This document shows positions 19,618-29,035 of a DNA stretch of 64,000 bases, piece after piece (position 1 is the stretch's first letter; every line of letters starts with the position of its first letter). The position numbers and the translations under genes were made by a program. Source of the DNA: Methylophilaceae bacterium (GTDB lineage Bacteria; Pseudomonadota; Gammaproteobacteria; Burkholderiales; Methylophilaceae). Location: NCBI GenBank assembly GCA_029244935.1, contig JAQWQF010000001.1, positions 1 through 64,000 of the forward strand. Reading direction: 5' to 3'. The notes under the pieces were generated by a model. The model saw nothing but the letters and a program-made list of their open reading frames with translations. It ran no database searches and was not told the origin of the DNA.

Positions 19618-20550
19618 ATGAAAGATTACGTAATTACATTTCCTGGTCAAGGTTCTCAGTCAGTTGGGATGATGAATAAATTTGAATCCGTTGATGTTAT
19701 AAAGTCTTCATTTGATGAGGCCTCAGATGTTGTAGGAGAAGATTTATGGGCGATGATTTCATCAGAGAACGACAAAATTAATCAAACCATAAATACCCAG
19801 CCAATTATGTTAACAGCTGGCTTTTCTGCTTGGCGAACTCTTAAAAAAAATGGGGCCAATGACCCTATGTACCTTGCTGGACATAGCCTAGGTGAATTTA
19901 CAGCCCTTGTTGTATCAGGTGTAATTAGTTTCGAGGATGGACTTAAAATTGTTCGTAAAAGAGCTGAGCTAATGCAAGAAGCTGTTCCGGGAAATAAGGG
20001 GGCTATGGCTGCAATACTTGGCCTTGATGACGAGGTTGTAATTCAAATTTGTAACGACCTAAGCGATAAGTATGTTTTAGAAGCTGTCAACTTCAATTCC
20101 CCAGGGCAAGTTGTTATTGCTGGACATAAATCTATAATAGAATCAGCACTGGAAAAATTTAAGGAGGCTGGGGCAAAGAGAGCATTAATATTACCAGTGA
20201 GTGTACCTTCACATTGTTGCTTAATGAAAGCTGCTTCAGATGATTTTTTGGATTATCTAGGTAACTTTATATTTAATAAGCCAAAAATACCTATTGTTCA
20301 TAATGTTGATGTTATGACTCATACCTCGGATGCTGATATTAAAAATGCTTTATCTATGCAGCTATATAAACCAGTCCAATGGACAAGAACAATAAAATAT
20401 CTATCCGAAAAAAAAATGCATATTTTTGTTGAAGCAGGTCCTGGAAGAGTTTTAATGGGATTAAATAAACGGATAATAAAAGATGCTAGTCATTATTCAT
20501 TAGATGGTATTGAGGCTACAGAAAATTTTTTATCTGAAATTACAACCTAA
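19618..20550 (+). CDS. fabD: Malonyl-CoA:ACP transacylase
   Basis: Loads malonyl groups onto ACP. It has FPGQGSQSVGM at the N-terminus, the nucleophile elbow GHSLGEFTALV containing the catalytic Ser, the Arg in RKRAELMQEA, and the catalytic His in VSVPSHCCLM. At 310 residues it is typical. Genes on both sides are fatty acid synthesis steps transcribed in the same direction. Confidence 0.97.
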   Translation: MKDYVITFPGQGSQSVGMMNKFESVDVIKSSFDEASDVVGEDLWAMISSENDKINQTINTQPIMLTAGFSAWRTLKKNGANDPMYLAGHSLGEFTALVVSGVISFEDGLKIVRKRAELMQEAVPGNKGAMAAILGLDDEVVIQICNDLSDKYVLEAVNFNSPGQVVIAGHKSIIESALEKFKEAGAKRALILPVSVPSHCCLMKAASDDFLDYLGNFIFNKPKIPIVHNVDVMTHTSDADIKNALSMQLYKPVQWTRTIKYLSEKKMHIFVEAGPGRVLMGLNKRIIKDASHYSLDGIEATENFLSEITT

Positions 20551-20559
20551 GGAATTAAG

Positions 20560-21312
20560 ATGAACGAATCTGTAATTAATAAAAAAATAGCTCTAGTTAC
20601 TGGGGCAAGTAGAGGTATTGGAGCAGCAATTGCAATCGAATTGGCTAGACAAGGATTTTTTGTTGTGGGAACAGCTACAACACCTAAGGGGTCAGAAATA
20701 ATCACAAAAATGTTTCAGTTTAATAAAATGCAAGGTCTTGGTCTTCCAATGGATGTTAATAGTAATGAATCAATTAGTGATTTAATTACTAAAATTAATT
20801 TAGATCATGGGGATATTAGTGTTCTTGTAAATAATGCAGGAATAACTAGAGATACTCTTTTAATGAGGATGAAGGAGGAAGATTGGGATTCGGTAATAAA
20901 TACTAATCTTAAGTCAGTTTATAAGCTTAGCCAGGCAGTTATTAAAGGTATGATGAAAAAAAGGTATGGAAGAATCATTAATATTTCTTCTGTTGTGGGA
21001 CATACGGGAAATGCAGGACAAACCAACTATGCGGCAACAAAATCAGGGATTTCTGGATTCACAAAATCACTAGCTCAAGAAATTGGAAGCAGGGAGGTTA
21101 CAGTTAACTGTGTGTCTCCTGGATTTATTGATACAGATATGACAAAAGCATTAAGTGAGGATCAAAGAAAGCAATTATTAGACCATATCCCACTTGGGCG
21201 GTTAGGTGTGCCTGCAGATGTAGCTCATGCTGTATGCTACTTAGCTTCAGATTTAGCAGGGTATGTGACAGGTGAAACTATTCATGTAAATGGCGGTATG
21301 CTAATGATTTAG
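20560..21312 (+). CDS. fabG: 3-oxoacyl-[ACP] reductase
   Basis: NADPH-dependent short-chain dehydrogenase that reduces 3-oxoacyl-ACP. It shows the Rossmann motif TGASRGIGAAIA, NNAGITRDTLL, the catalytic Ser (INISSVVG) and Tyr/Lys (YAATKSG), and the C-terminal GYVTGETIHVNGGM. It is 250 residues. A 123-nt gap follows before acpP, so acpP probably also has its own promoter. Confidence 0.97.
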   Translation: MNESVINKKIALVTGASRGIGAAIAIELARQGFFVVGTATTPKGSEIITKMFQFNKMQGLGLPMDVNSNESISDLITKINLDHGDISVLVNNAGITRDTLLMRMKEEDWDSVINTNLKSVYKLSQAVIKGMMKKRYGRIINISSVVGHTGNAGQTNYAATKSGISGFTKSLAQEIGSREVTVNCVSPGFIDTDMTKALSEDQRKQLLDHIPLGRLGVPADVAHAVCYLASDLAGYVTGETIHVNGGMLMI

Positions 21313-21365
21313 TCATTATAATCAATTAGTTATTATTTATTTATGTATTATTTTAAAATAATTGA

Positions 21366-21392
21366 TTGATTTATAGATTCATTTGATAAAAT
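21366..21392 (+). promoter_or_regulatory. Possible acpP promoter
   Basis: The fabG-acpP gap holds overlapping TTGATT hexamers (21362 and 21366) and TAAAAT (21387-21392). Spacers of 19 or 15 nt are not ideal. An extra promoter here would suit the high abundance of ACP. The start of acpP is preceded by AAAGGGGTAAG, a good ribosome binding site. Confidence 0.35.
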
Positions 21393-21435
21393 AGCAGCTT
21401 AAATTTTTTATTGTTTTTAAAGGGGTAAGATTAAG

Positions 21436-21672
21436 ATGTCTGATATTGAACAAAGAGTTAAGAAAATAGTTTCAGAGCAATTGGGAACAGATATTGCTAC
21501 AGTAAAAAATGAGTCGTCATTTATAGATGACTTAGGAGCAGACTCTTTAGATACAGTAGAGTTAGTAATGGCATTAGAGGAAGAGTTTGACACAGAGATT
21601 CCTGATGATGATGCTGAAAAAATTACAACAGTCCAGCAAGCGATTGACTATATAAACAAAAACCTTCCATAA
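21436..21672 (+). CDS. acpP: Acyl carrier protein
   Basis: Small acidic carrier whose phosphopantetheine arm holds growing acyl chains. Its 78 residues contain the modification site serine in [18 protein letters not shown] and the usual helix IV end. It supplies acyl groups to the fab, lpxA/lpxD and plsX products encoded in this window. AAGGGG lies about 11 nt upstream of the ATG. Its 3' flank carries a set of alternative hairpins before fabF. Confidence 0.98.
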   Translation: MSDIEQRVKKIVSEQLGTDIATVKNESSFIDDLGADSLDTVELVMALEEEFDTEIPDDDAEKITTVQQAIDYINKNLP

Positions 21673-21679
21673 TCCGAAC

Positions 21680-21709
21680 GGCCTATTTAGTAGGCCTATC
21701 TTAATAGGC
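21680..21709 (+). promoter_or_regulatory. Alternative hairpins between acpP and fabF
   Basis: GGCCTA-TTTAG-TAGGCC (21680-21696) can form one hairpin. GCCTAT-CTTA-ATAGGC (21694-21709) can form a second that shares the middle bases, so the two cannot both form. The second ends 5 nt before the fabF ATG and would hide the AGG in AATAGGC that may serve as its ribosome binding site. There is no T tract, so it is not an ordinary intrinsic terminator. Confidence 0.5.
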
Positions 21710-21714
21710 AATGC

Positions 21715-22947
21715 ATGACCAAACGAAGAGTTGTTGTTACGGGACTAGGTTTAGTAACACCAGTTGGAATAGGTGTTAAAGACTCGTGGAAAAATATTAT
21801 TTCAGGAGTCTCTGGAATATCAACTATTACAAAGTTTGATCCCACTAATTTTTCCTCTAAAATAGCAGGTGAAGTAAAAAACTTTGATCCTTCATTGTAT
21901 TTGAATCCAAAAGATGCAAGAAGAATGGACACATTCATTCAGTTTGGATTAGTTGCCGGTATTGAGGCATTTAAAGACTCAGGAATAGTCGTAACTGACG
22001 ATAATGCTCATAGAATCGGAGTCTCAATTGGCTCAGGTATTGGCGGTATTAATCTAATTGAATCAACAAATGATTTATATGATAAAGGTGGACCAAGAAA
22101 GGTATCTCCTTTTTTTATACCTGGGACAATTATAAATATGATTTCAGGTAATCTTTCAATTATCTTTGGACTTAAAGGTCCAAATGTGGCTATTGTTACA
22201 GCGTGTACTACAGGAACTCATTCAATTGGAGATGCTGCTAGGATGATTGAGTATGGGGATGCCGATGTAATGGTTGCAGGAGGCTCTGAGGCAGCAATTA
22301 CAGAACTTTCTGTTGCAGGTTTTTCAGCTGCTAAAGCTCTTTCGTCCAGAAATGATGACCCAAGAACAGCTTCGCGACCATGGGATATCGATCGAGATGG
22401 TTTTGTAATTGGTGAAGGTGCGGGTGTTATGGTTCTTGAAGAGTTAGAGCAGGCTAAGAAAAGAGGGGCAAAAATATACTGTGAGTTATCAGGTTATGGC
22501 ATGAGTGCAGACGCCTATCATATAACAGCACCTAGTATTGATGGGCCAAAGAGATCAATGCTAAACGCATTAAAAAATGCAGGTATTAACGCTGATCAAA
22601 TTCAATATATAAATGCTCATGGGACGTCAACTCCTCTAGGCGATCTAAATGAAACAAACGCAATAAAAGAAACTTTTGGTAATAGTGTAGATAAATTGGT
22701 AGTTAATTCAACAAAATCAATGACTGGTCATTTACTTGGTGGTGCAGGGGGAATTGAGTCTGTATTCACGGCACTAGCAATTCATGATCAGATTTCGCCA
22801 CCAACCATAAATATTTTCAACAAAGATCCTGAATGCGACCTTGATTTTTGTGCTAACCAGGCTAGAGAAATAAGAATTGATGCTGCGCTAAAGAATAATT
22901 TTGGCTTTGGTGGGACAAATGGAAGTCTTGTATTTAAAAAAATATAA
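21715..22947 (+). CDS. fabF: 3-oxoacyl-[ACP] synthase II
   Basis: Elongating condensing enzyme, needed especially for extension of unsaturated chains (palmitoleate to cis-vaccenate). The Cys-His-His triad is visible: Cys in VTACTTGTHSIGD, His in NAHGTSTPLGDLNE, and His in MTGHLLGGAGGIE, with a C-terminal NNFGFGGTNGSLVF. The 410 residues fit FabF. No fabA/fabB is seen in this window. Its start lies close behind the acpP 3' hairpins. Confidence 0.97.
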   Translation: MTKRRVVVTGLGLVTPVGIGVKDSWKNIISGVSGISTITKFDPTNFSSKIAGEVKNFDPSLYLNPKDARRMDTFIQFGLVAGIEAFKDSGIVVTDDNAHRIGVSIGSGIGGINLIESTNDLYDKGGPRKVSPFFIPGTIINMISGNLSIIFGLKGPNVAIVTACTTGTHSIGDAARMIEYGDADVMVAGGSEAAITELSVAGFSAAKALSSRNDDPRTASRPWDIDRDGFVIGEGAGVMVLEELEQAKKRGAKIYCELSGYGMSADAYHITAPSIDGPKRSMLNALKNAGINADQIQYINAHGTSTPLGDLNETNAIKETFGNSVDKLVVNSTKSMTGHLLGGAGGIESVFTALAIHDQISPPTINIFNKDPECDLDFCANQAREIRIDAALKNNFGFGGTNGSLVFKKI

Positions 22948-22960
22948 ATAATAAATTTTC

Positions 22961-23773
22961 TTGTCTAATCAATACTTAATAAATGGAAAAGAATCATCGG
23001 GTCTTAATCCTTTTGATAGAGGCTTGGCTTTTGGCGATGGTGTATTTAGAACTATAAAAATACAAAATGGTGCACCTAAGTTTTGGAAGTTTCATTATGA
23101 GATTTTAAGTCATGATGCAAGGTCGATTAGAATTGATATACCAAGTAGTAGAATTTTACTAAGAGATATTAAAAAATTATTTTCTGAGTCGGGTGACTTC
23201 GTTGCTAAATTTATAATTACTCGAGGTATATCTGAGCGTGGATATCAATTTAAAAATAATATTAAATGTACGCGAATCTTACTTAAAAATAAATTCATTC
23301 CCGTTAAAAAAGAAATAGTCAGGACAGGTGTTTCATTGCAGGTGTGCAAGCAAAAACTCTCTGAAAATTTTATGCTATCTGGAATCAAGCATCTTAATAG
23401 ATTAGAGAATGTAATAGCAAAGACCGAGCTTGAGAGAGAAAATTTTGACGGGATTCTATTGGATAGTCATGGCCATGTAAATGAATGTATTAGTAGCACA
23501 ATCATTATAAGGGCTGGAGATACCTTATATTTTCCAAACCAAAATGGTGCTGGAGTCTCAGGCGTTACAAAAAGAATTGTTATGGATAACGCAAGTTATT
23601 TAGGATATAAAGTTAAAATAAAAAACATTTTATTGGATGATTTGATGGAGTCTGATGAGGTGGTTATTACAAATTCTATAATAGGTGCCATTCCAGTTCA
23701 TAAAATTAATAATAAAAAATGGAAATTTTCTAATTTAGCATATGAAATCAATAAAATTTTTGAATCTATCTAA
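22961..23773 (+). CDS. pabC: Aminodeoxychorismate lyase
   Basis: PLP-dependent fold-type IV enzyme that releases pyruvate from 4-amino-4-deoxychorismate to give p-aminobenzoate for folate. It has YLINGKES, FDRGLAFGDGVFRTI, GIKHLNRLENVIAKTELE and the late GVSGVTKRIV phosphate-binding region. It starts with TTG; no ATG is available upstream of the conserved N-terminus. The position between fabF and mltG is the standard proteobacterial order. Branched-chain or D-amino-acid aminotransferases share the fold, but GIKHLNRLE and the context favour PabC. Confidence 0.9.
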   Translation: MSNQYLINGKESSGLNPFDRGLAFGDGVFRTIKIQNGAPKFWKFHYEILSHDARSIRIDIPSSRILLRDIKKLFSESGDFVAKFIITRGISERGYQFKNNIKCTRILLKNKFIPVKKEIVRTGVSLQVCKQKLSENFMLSGIKHLNRLENVIAKTELERENFDGILLDSHGHVNECISSTIIIRAGDTLYFPNQNGAGVSGVTKRIVMDNASYLGYKVKIKNILLDDLMESDEVVITNSIIGAIPVHKINNKKWKFSNLAYEINKIFESI

Positions 23774-24761
23774 CAGCATAAATTTAATTAAGAGAAGGAA
23801 ATTTTTTATAATTTTCTTAATTTTATTAGTATGGTTTTTTAGTTATTTTTTTATGCCATTAAACATATCAGAAGAAAATGCGTCATTTGAAATTGACTCA
23901 GGAAAAAACCTTGGTCAAATTACTAATCAGTTAATTGAGATGAGGGTATTAAAAGATTCATTTCGTTTTAAATTTTTTAGCCATATTTTTGGTAAAACAG
24001 AAAGTCTTAAGCGTGGACACTATAGGTTAGAAAATTCAATCACGCCATATGAACTTTTAAAGATACTTGCTGATGGAAGAGAGGCACTTTATTCGATTAG
24101 GTTTATTGAGGGTAAAGTATTTAGTGATTTAATTTTAGAGTTAAAAAATAATAAACATATTAAGCATGAAATTACATCTTATAAGGAGAAAGATATTTTA
24201 AGAATTATTTCTGCTGATGAACCAACTGCAGAGGGTATTTTCTTTCCTGATAGCTATTATTTTTATAAAAATACTTCAGATATAGAAATTTTAAAGAATT
24301 CCTATAAAGTAATGAAAGGTAAAATGAAGAACTTATGGGATAACCGTGACTTAGACCTTCCTTATAAAAATATTTATGAGGTACTTATTATGGCATCTAT
24401 CATTGAAAAAGAAATTAGCATTAAATCTGAGGCTCCAATGGTTGCAGGAGTTTTTGTTAATAGATTAAATATTAATATGCCACTTCAAAGTGACCCAACT
24501 GTTATCTTCGGTATGAGGCATCGCTATGATGGCAATATACGTAAATCAGATTTGCGCGAAGTAAATGACTTTAATACATATAGGCGAAGAGGGCTTCCAC
24601 CGTCTCCCATTTCTTCTCCAAGCTTAAATTCAATAATTGCAGCTTTTAATCCAGAAAAAACTGATGCTCTTTACTTTGTGGCAAAGGGCGACCGAACGCA
24701 TCATTTTTCAAAAACCTTGTCTGAGCATAATGCTGCAGTTAGAAAATACCAAAAAAAATGA
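23742..24761 (+). CDS. mltG: Endolytic murein transglycosylase MltG
   Basis: YceG-family membrane-anchored lytic transglycosylase proposed to terminate nascent glycan strands. It has a short cytoplasmic tail, one membrane helix (about residues 20-38), a LysM-like region, and the catalytic domain with MASIIEKEISIKSEAPMVAGVFVNRL containing the catalytic Glu, followed by LQSDPTVIFG and ISSPSLNSIIAAFNPEKTDALYFVA. It overlaps pabC by 32 nt; a TTG at 23760 is an alternative start. tmk overlaps its stop (ATGA). Confidence 0.93.
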   Translation: MKSIKFLNLSNSINLIKRRKFFIIFLILLVWFFSYFFMPLNISEENASFEIDSGKNLGQITNQLIEMRVLKDSFRFKFFSHIFGKTESLKRGHYRLENSITPYELLKILADGREALYSIRFIEGKVFSDLILELKNNKHIKHEITSYKEKDILRIISADEPTAEGIFFPDSYYFYKNTSDIEILKNSYKVMKGKMKNLWDNRDLDLPYKNIYEVLIMASIIEKEISIKSEAPMVAGVFVNRLNINMPLQSDPTVIFGMRHRYDGNIRKSDLREVNDFNTYRRRGLPPSPISSPSLNSIIAAFNPEKTDALYFVAKGDRTHHFSKTLSEHNAAVRKYQKK

Positions 24762-25372
24762 GTAATGCTAAATTTATTACATTAGAGGGCGTAGACGGTG
24801 CAGGTAAAAGTACACACATAGATTTTATAAAGTCCTACTTTACATCAAAATCACTTGATTATATTTTAACGCGTGAACCTGGTGGCACTAATTTAGGTGA
24901 AAAAATCCGAGAAATATTGCTTAACGATGAAATGTCACCAATCACTGAATCATTATTAATGTTTGCTGCTAGGTCTGAACATATTTCAAATCTAATTCGT
25001 CCAAATCTTAGCAATGGAGTAACAGTTATTAGTGATCGCTTTACGGATGCAAGTTATGCCTATCAGGGAGGAGGTAAGGGGATATCTAGCTCAACTATCA
25101 GTCAACTTAAAATTTTAGTTCAGAAAGATTTAGAGCCAGACCTTACCTTACTATTTGATCTTCCAGTTGAGGTAAGTATAGAAAGATTAAATAATACAAG
25201 AGTCTTAGATCGATTTGAGAAGCAAGACTATGAATTCCATAAGAGAATTAGAGAGGCATATCTAAATATTGCAAATGAAAACAAAGACCGTTTTCATATT
25301 ATTGATAGCACTAAGAGTATCAGTGATATTCAAAATGATATTACAAAGATTCTGGATATAATCACAAAATGA
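24758..25372 (+). CDS. tmk: Thymidylate kinase
   Basis: Phosphorylates dTMP to dTDP. It has the P-loop GVDGAGKST, the TREPGGTNLGEKIRE substrate motif, and the DRFTDASYAYQGGGKG lid/DRY-like segment, with DLPVEVSIERL afterward. The 204 residues match bacterial TMK. The start overlaps mltG by 4 nt and the end overlaps holB by 4 nt, indicating tight translational coupling. Confidence 0.96.
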   Translation: MSNAKFITLEGVDGAGKSTHIDFIKSYFTSKSLDYILTREPGGTNLGEKIREILLNDEMSPITESLLMFAARSEHISNLIRPNLSNGVTVISDRFTDASYAYQGGGKGISSSTISQLKILVQKDLEPDLTLLFDLPVEVSIERLNNTRVLDRFEKQDYEFHKRIREAYLNIANENKDRFHIIDSTKSISDIQNDITKILDIITK

Positions 25373-26328
25373 ATATATATCCATGGCATCAGAGTAATTG
25401 GAAAAATTTATTTTTTGATGTTAAAAGATTTTCACATGGATTAATACTTCATGGCCCATCCAATTCAGGAATTAATGACTTTGCGTCTATTGCTAGTAAA
25501 AAATTAATTTGTACAAATTCAAAAGGTAGCGAAAGCTATTGTGGAGATTGTCAAAATTGTTCTTGGTTTGACTCTCAATCTCATCCGGATTTATTCGCTA
25601 TTAATAATAGTTCTTTGGAGGAAACTAAGTCTATTGTTAATATAGATTTAATTAGAGAGCTGAAAGTTTTTTTTGAATTAAGCTCACACCAAAAGAATGG
25701 AAAAAAAGTTGCAGTAATTTATGATGCACATCAAATGAATTTAGCTGCATCAAATGCCTTACTAAAAATTCTAGAAGAGCCTCCTAATGATTCAGTAATT
25801 ATATTAACAACTTCAGGTCTAAGCAGTCTATTACCAACAATAAAGAGTCGTTCAAGACTTGAAGCGTTCCATAAGCCTTCATATACTGAGGCTACTAATT
25901 TTCTAAGAACTATTAATAAAGATAATCTAAGTCCATATTTACAATTACATAATGGAAATCCTTTAGCGTTGATTAATGATCACGAAAATCATCCTTTATT
26001 AATTGAGATTATTCATTGTCTAAAATTGGGGAAAAAATTTAATTTATCTGATATTAATGGGCAATGGTTTTCTAATGGATTATTATGGCTCATTAACCTT
26101 TTGCAGAAATGGTCATACGATATACTCTTATCCAAATATACTAATCAACAACATTATTTTCCTAGTGAAGAGTCAATAATTAATCAGCTAGCTAAAAACT
26201 CAAATGCTTCAGCATTGCTTAAATTTCAAAAAATGTTAATTGATGTAAAACTATACGCAACATCTCCAGTCAATAAAGAGATTAATCTTGATATAATCTT
26301 TATTGATTACCGAAAAATTTTTATTTAA
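25369..26328 (+). CDS. holB: DNA polymerase III subunit delta'
   Basis: Clamp-loader subunit of the replicative polymerase. It resembles the AAA+ DnaX fold but lacks a good Walker A (GPSNSGINDF in its place), as expected for delta'. A zinc module with CGDCQNCSWF is seen near residue 60, followed by AASNALLKILEEPPNDSVIILTT and the SRS-type motif IKSRSRLEAF. Length 319 is normal. The context tmk-holB-tatD is conserved. Confidence 0.92.
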   Translation: MNIYPWHQSNWKNLFFDVKRFSHGLILHGPSNSGINDFASIASKKLICTNSKGSESYCGDCQNCSWFDSQSHPDLFAINNSSLEETKSIVNIDLIRELKVFFELSSHQKNGKKVAVIYDAHQMNLAASNALLKILEEPPNDSVIILTTSGLSSLLPTIKSRSRLEAFHKPSYTEATNFLRTINKDNLSPYLQLHNGNPLALINDHENHPLLIEIIHCLKLGKKFNLSDINGQWFSNGLLWLINLLQKWSYDILLSKYTNQQHYFPSEESIINQLAKNSNASALLKFQKMLIDVKLYATSPVNKEINLDIIFIDYRKIFI

Positions 26329-26335
26329 TACTTAT

Positions 26336-27109
26336 ATGTTTATTGATTCACATTGTCATATTAATTTTCCAGAGTTGAGAGATAACATCAAAACTATATT
26401 GGAGAATATGAATGATAATAAAATAACTAACGCTCTTTGCGTTAGCGTCACGCTTGATGATTTTCCAGGAGTATTAGAACTCGCAGACAGATATGATAAT
26501 ATCTTTGCATCAGTAGGCGTTCATCCAGATTATGAAGATATTAATGAACCTTCAGTTGATCAGCTTTTAGCATTAGCACAACATACAAATGTAGTTGCTA
26601 TTGGTGAAACAGGTTTAGATTACTTTAGGCTTAAAGGCGATCTTTCATGGCAAAGAGAGCGTTTTAAGACTCACATCAGGTCAGCAATTAAATCTGGACT
26701 CCCACTCATAATTCATACAAGAAGCGCTCAAGAAGATACTATAAGAATTATGAAGGATGAAGAAGCTAGTAAGGCTGGTGGCGTTATGCATTGCTTCACT
26801 GAGTCCTACGATATGGCAAAAAAAGCAATTGATCAAAACTTTTATATTTCATTTTCAGGTATTATTACATTCAAGAATGCTCAAGATCTCCGGGATACTG
26901 TAAAAAAAGTCCCAATGGATCGAATTCTTATTGAAACAGATTCACCTTACTTGGCACCGGTTCCAAATAGAGGAAAAACAAATGAACCATCCAATGTCTT
27001 GTTTGTAGCTGAGAAAATTGCTGAGATTAAGAATTTACCGGTTGAAGAGGTGGCAGCCATTACTACGGCAAATTTTAAAAAGCTCTTCCCAAAATGTCAT
27101 TTAAGTTAA
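26336..27109 (+). CDS. tatD: TatD family metal-dependent deoxyribonuclease
   Basis: TIM-barrel amidohydrolase-like nuclease (YcfH/TatD type). It has the metal-binding FIDSHCHINF at the start, IGETGLDYF, PLIIHTRSAQEDT, GGVMHCFTESYDMAKKA and the LIETDSPYLAPVPNRGKTNEP hallmark. The ATG at 26336 gives the conserved N-terminus directly (257 residues); the track start 11 codons earlier overlaps holB and adds nothing conserved. It is followed, with a 16-nt overlap, by a metallo-beta-lactamase-fold gene. Confidence 0.95.
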   Translation: MFIDSHCHINFPELRDNIKTILENMNDNKITNALCVSVTLDDFPGVLELADRYDNIFASVGVHPDYEDINEPSVDQLLALAQHTNVVAIGETGLDYFRLKGDLSWQRERFKTHIRSAIKSGLPLIIHTRSAQEDTIRIMKDEEASKAGGVMHCFTESYDMAKKAIDQNFYISFSGIITFKNAQDLRDTVKKVPMDRILIETDSPYLAPVPNRGKTNEPSNVLFVAEKIAEIKNLPVEEVAAITTANFKKLFPKCHLS

Positions 27110-27864
27110 CTATTTTGGGTTGTGGCTCTAGTGCTGGCACTCCCGTTGTAGGTTGTTCATGTAAAACCTGCCTTTCCATTAATCCAAAAAATAAGCGTAC
27201 CCGCTGTTCGAGTCTAATTACTTTAGATAATGGAAAAAATATATTAATTGATACAAGTCCAGATCTCAGGCAGCAATCTTTAAGAGAATCTATTAGATCA
27301 ATTGATGCGGTATTATTTACTCATATACACGCGGATCACTGTCATGGCATAGATGATCTTAGAGCCTTTTGCCAAATTAATAAAAAACAAATACCTATCT
27401 ATGGAAATGAAGAGGTTATTGAGCAGCTTAATCTTAAGTTTAATTATGCAATGGCAGAACCAAATGGCTTTTGGGAGAAGCCAGTTCTTAGAGCGCATAT
27501 CATTGATTCATTAATTGAAATATTTAATACTGAAATAACCCCTGTACCCGTTTTTCATGGCAGGAGTTTGATTAATGGCTATCGTATTGGAACGTTGGCC
27601 TATATTACTGATGTCTCAGAAATTCCTAATAAATCATTGGAACTTTTATGTGGCTTAGATGTTCTACTTCTTGATTGCTTGAAGCATGAGCCGCACTATA
27701 CTCACTTTGGTTTTGATCAGAGTCTTGAAATGGCAAAGAAAATTAATGCTAAGGAAACATACTTAATTCATATGACACACAGTTTTGAGTATGAGGAACT
27801 TAAAAATAAACTACCAAAGTCTGTATATGCTGGCTACGATGGTTTAAAATTAACTGTTGATTAA
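27094..27864 (+). CDS. MBL-fold metallo-hydrolase (PhnP-like)
   Basis: Metallo-beta-lactamase-fold phosphodiesterase-like enzyme. The N-terminus ILGCGSSAGTPVVGCSCKTC resembles PhnP and includes a possible structural zinc site. The metal motif is LFTHIHADHCHGIDD near residue 75, with later His residues in VPVFHGRS and LIHMTHSFEYEEL. Some relatives are cyclic phosphodiesterases. No phosphonate genes are nearby, so a phn pathway role is unsupported. The gene often follows tatD in Betaproteobacteria. Confidence 0.82.
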   Translation: MSFKLTILGCGSSAGTPVVGCSCKTCLSINPKNKRTRCSSLITLDNGKNILIDTSPDLRQQSLRESIRSIDAVLFTHIHADHCHGIDDLRAFCQINKKQIPIYGNEEVIEQLNLKFNYAMAEPNGFWEKPVLRAHIIDSLIEIFNTEITPVPVFHGRSLINGYRIGTLAYITDVSEIPNKSLELLCGLDVLLLDCLKHEPHYTHFGFDQSLEMAKKINAKETYLIHMTHSFEYEELKNKLPKSVYAGYDGLKLTVD

Positions 27865-27879
27865 AAAAATAGGAAACAT

Positions 27880-28248
27880 ATGTACAAAAAAACTAAGTTG
27901 TTACTGGTATTTATCGGTATGGTGTGCTTTTCATTAAGTACTTTGGCTGAATCTAAAAGAACATTTACAGAAGATGAGTTCATTTCAGTTTTTAGCGGAA
28001 AACCAAAAGCCCGTGTTGTAAAATATCTTGGGGAGCCTGATAAGCAAGAATTAGCTATCAAACCAAAGGGTGCTAGCAGTGTACTTGGCCGCCCAACGAC
28101 TGATAAATCAAAGCCAGGAAAAAAAGATAAGGTTGAAATGTGGTATTACAGTAAACTTGTTGAGTATTCTCCGAAAAAGCTCTACAAAAGAGTTGAATTA
28201 ACCCTCATAAATGATCGAGTCGTTAATATCGCTTTTTTTAATCAATAG
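27880..28248 (+). CDS. Exported BamE/SmpA-like small protein
   Basis: 122-residue protein with a signal peptide ending SLSTLA-ES near residue 23. It lacks a lipobox cysteine, unlike true BamE. The segment [19 protein letters not shown] and the later VEMWYYS...[16 protein letters not shown] fit the SmpA/OmlA/BamE fold (helix, helix, three strands, with G-x-P). AGGAAAC precedes the ATG. It converges with fabI and overlaps it by 11 nt. The function is unknown; periplasmic location is inferred from the signal. Confidence 0.6.
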   Translation: MYKKTKLLLVFIGMVCFSLSTLAESKRTFTEDEFISVFSGKPKARVVKYLGEPDKQELAIKPKGASSVLGRPTTDKSKPGKKDKVEMWYYSKLVEYSPKKLYKRVELTLINDRVVNIAFFNQ

Positions 28249-29020
28249 AGCCAGCAGCTGTGATATTCATACCACCATCAACATAAGTAATCTCGCCTGT
28301 TATTCCTGAGGCAAGGTCACTACATAAAAATGCCGCTGCATTTCCAACCTCATCAATAGTGACATTTCTCTTAAGCGCAGCATGACGCTCATTAAAATCG
28401 TACATCCGGTCAAAATTTGCAATTCCTGAAGCTGCAAGGGTTTTTATGGGTCCTGCAGAGACTCCATTCACTCTTATACCCTTACTTCCAAGGCTATGTG
28501 ACATATATCTTACGTTAGCTTCTAGGCTTGCCTTAGCTAAGCCCATAACATTATAATTGGGCATTGTTCTCTCGGCGCCTAAGTAACTTAATGTCAATAA
28601 ACTTGCATTAGGGTTTAGGTATGGAATAGCGGCTTTTGCTAGGGCTGTGAAGCTATATGAACTTATGTCATGTGCTATCTTAAAGTTTTCTCTTGTTGTT
28701 TGCTCTACAAAATCACCTGATAAAGCTTCTTTAGGAACAAAAGCGATCGAGTGAACTAGAATATCAAATTTCTCCCAATACTTACTTAACTTTGGAAATA
28801 ATTCGTTAATTTGATCATCAATTGCTACGTCACAGGGAACTACAATCTTCGAGTCAAAATTGCTAGCTAATTTTTCAACCCGTCCGTGGTGTTTTTCCAT
28901 CTGGTATGTAAAAGCAAGTTCAGCTCCTTGAGACTTCATTGCAGATGCAATACCATAAGCAATTGACCTATCGCTTAATAAACCGAGGATTAAAACCTTC
29001 TTATTTTTCAGAAAACTCAT
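28238..29020 (-). CDS. fabI: Enoyl-[ACP] reductase (NADH)
   Basis: Last reduction step of each fatty acid elongation round; the target of triclosan-type inhibitors. It is a divergent SDR with an N-terminal glycine pattern [13 protein letters not shown] and the catalytic [13 protein letters not shown] Tyr/Lys pair after [21 protein letters not shown] closes the 260-residue protein. It completes the FAS II set (fabD/H/G/Z/F/I all lie in this window). It heads the 3' end of the minus-strand run with the ABC permeases 15 nt upstream. Confidence 0.96.
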   Translation of the reverse strand: MSFLKNKKVLILGLLSDRSIAYGIASAMKSQGAELAFTYQMEKHHGRVEKLASNFDSKIVVPCDVAIDDQINELFPKLSKYWEKFDILVHSIAFVPKEALSGDFVEQTTRENFKIAHDISSYSFTALAKAAIPYLNPNASLLTLSYLGAERTMPNYNVMGLAKASLEANVRYMSHSLGSKGIRVNGVSAGPIKTLAASGIANFDRMYDFNERHAALKRNVTIDEVGNAAAFLCSDLASGITGEITYVDGGMNITAAGSID

Positions 29021-29035
29021 TTTTACAATTCCTAT

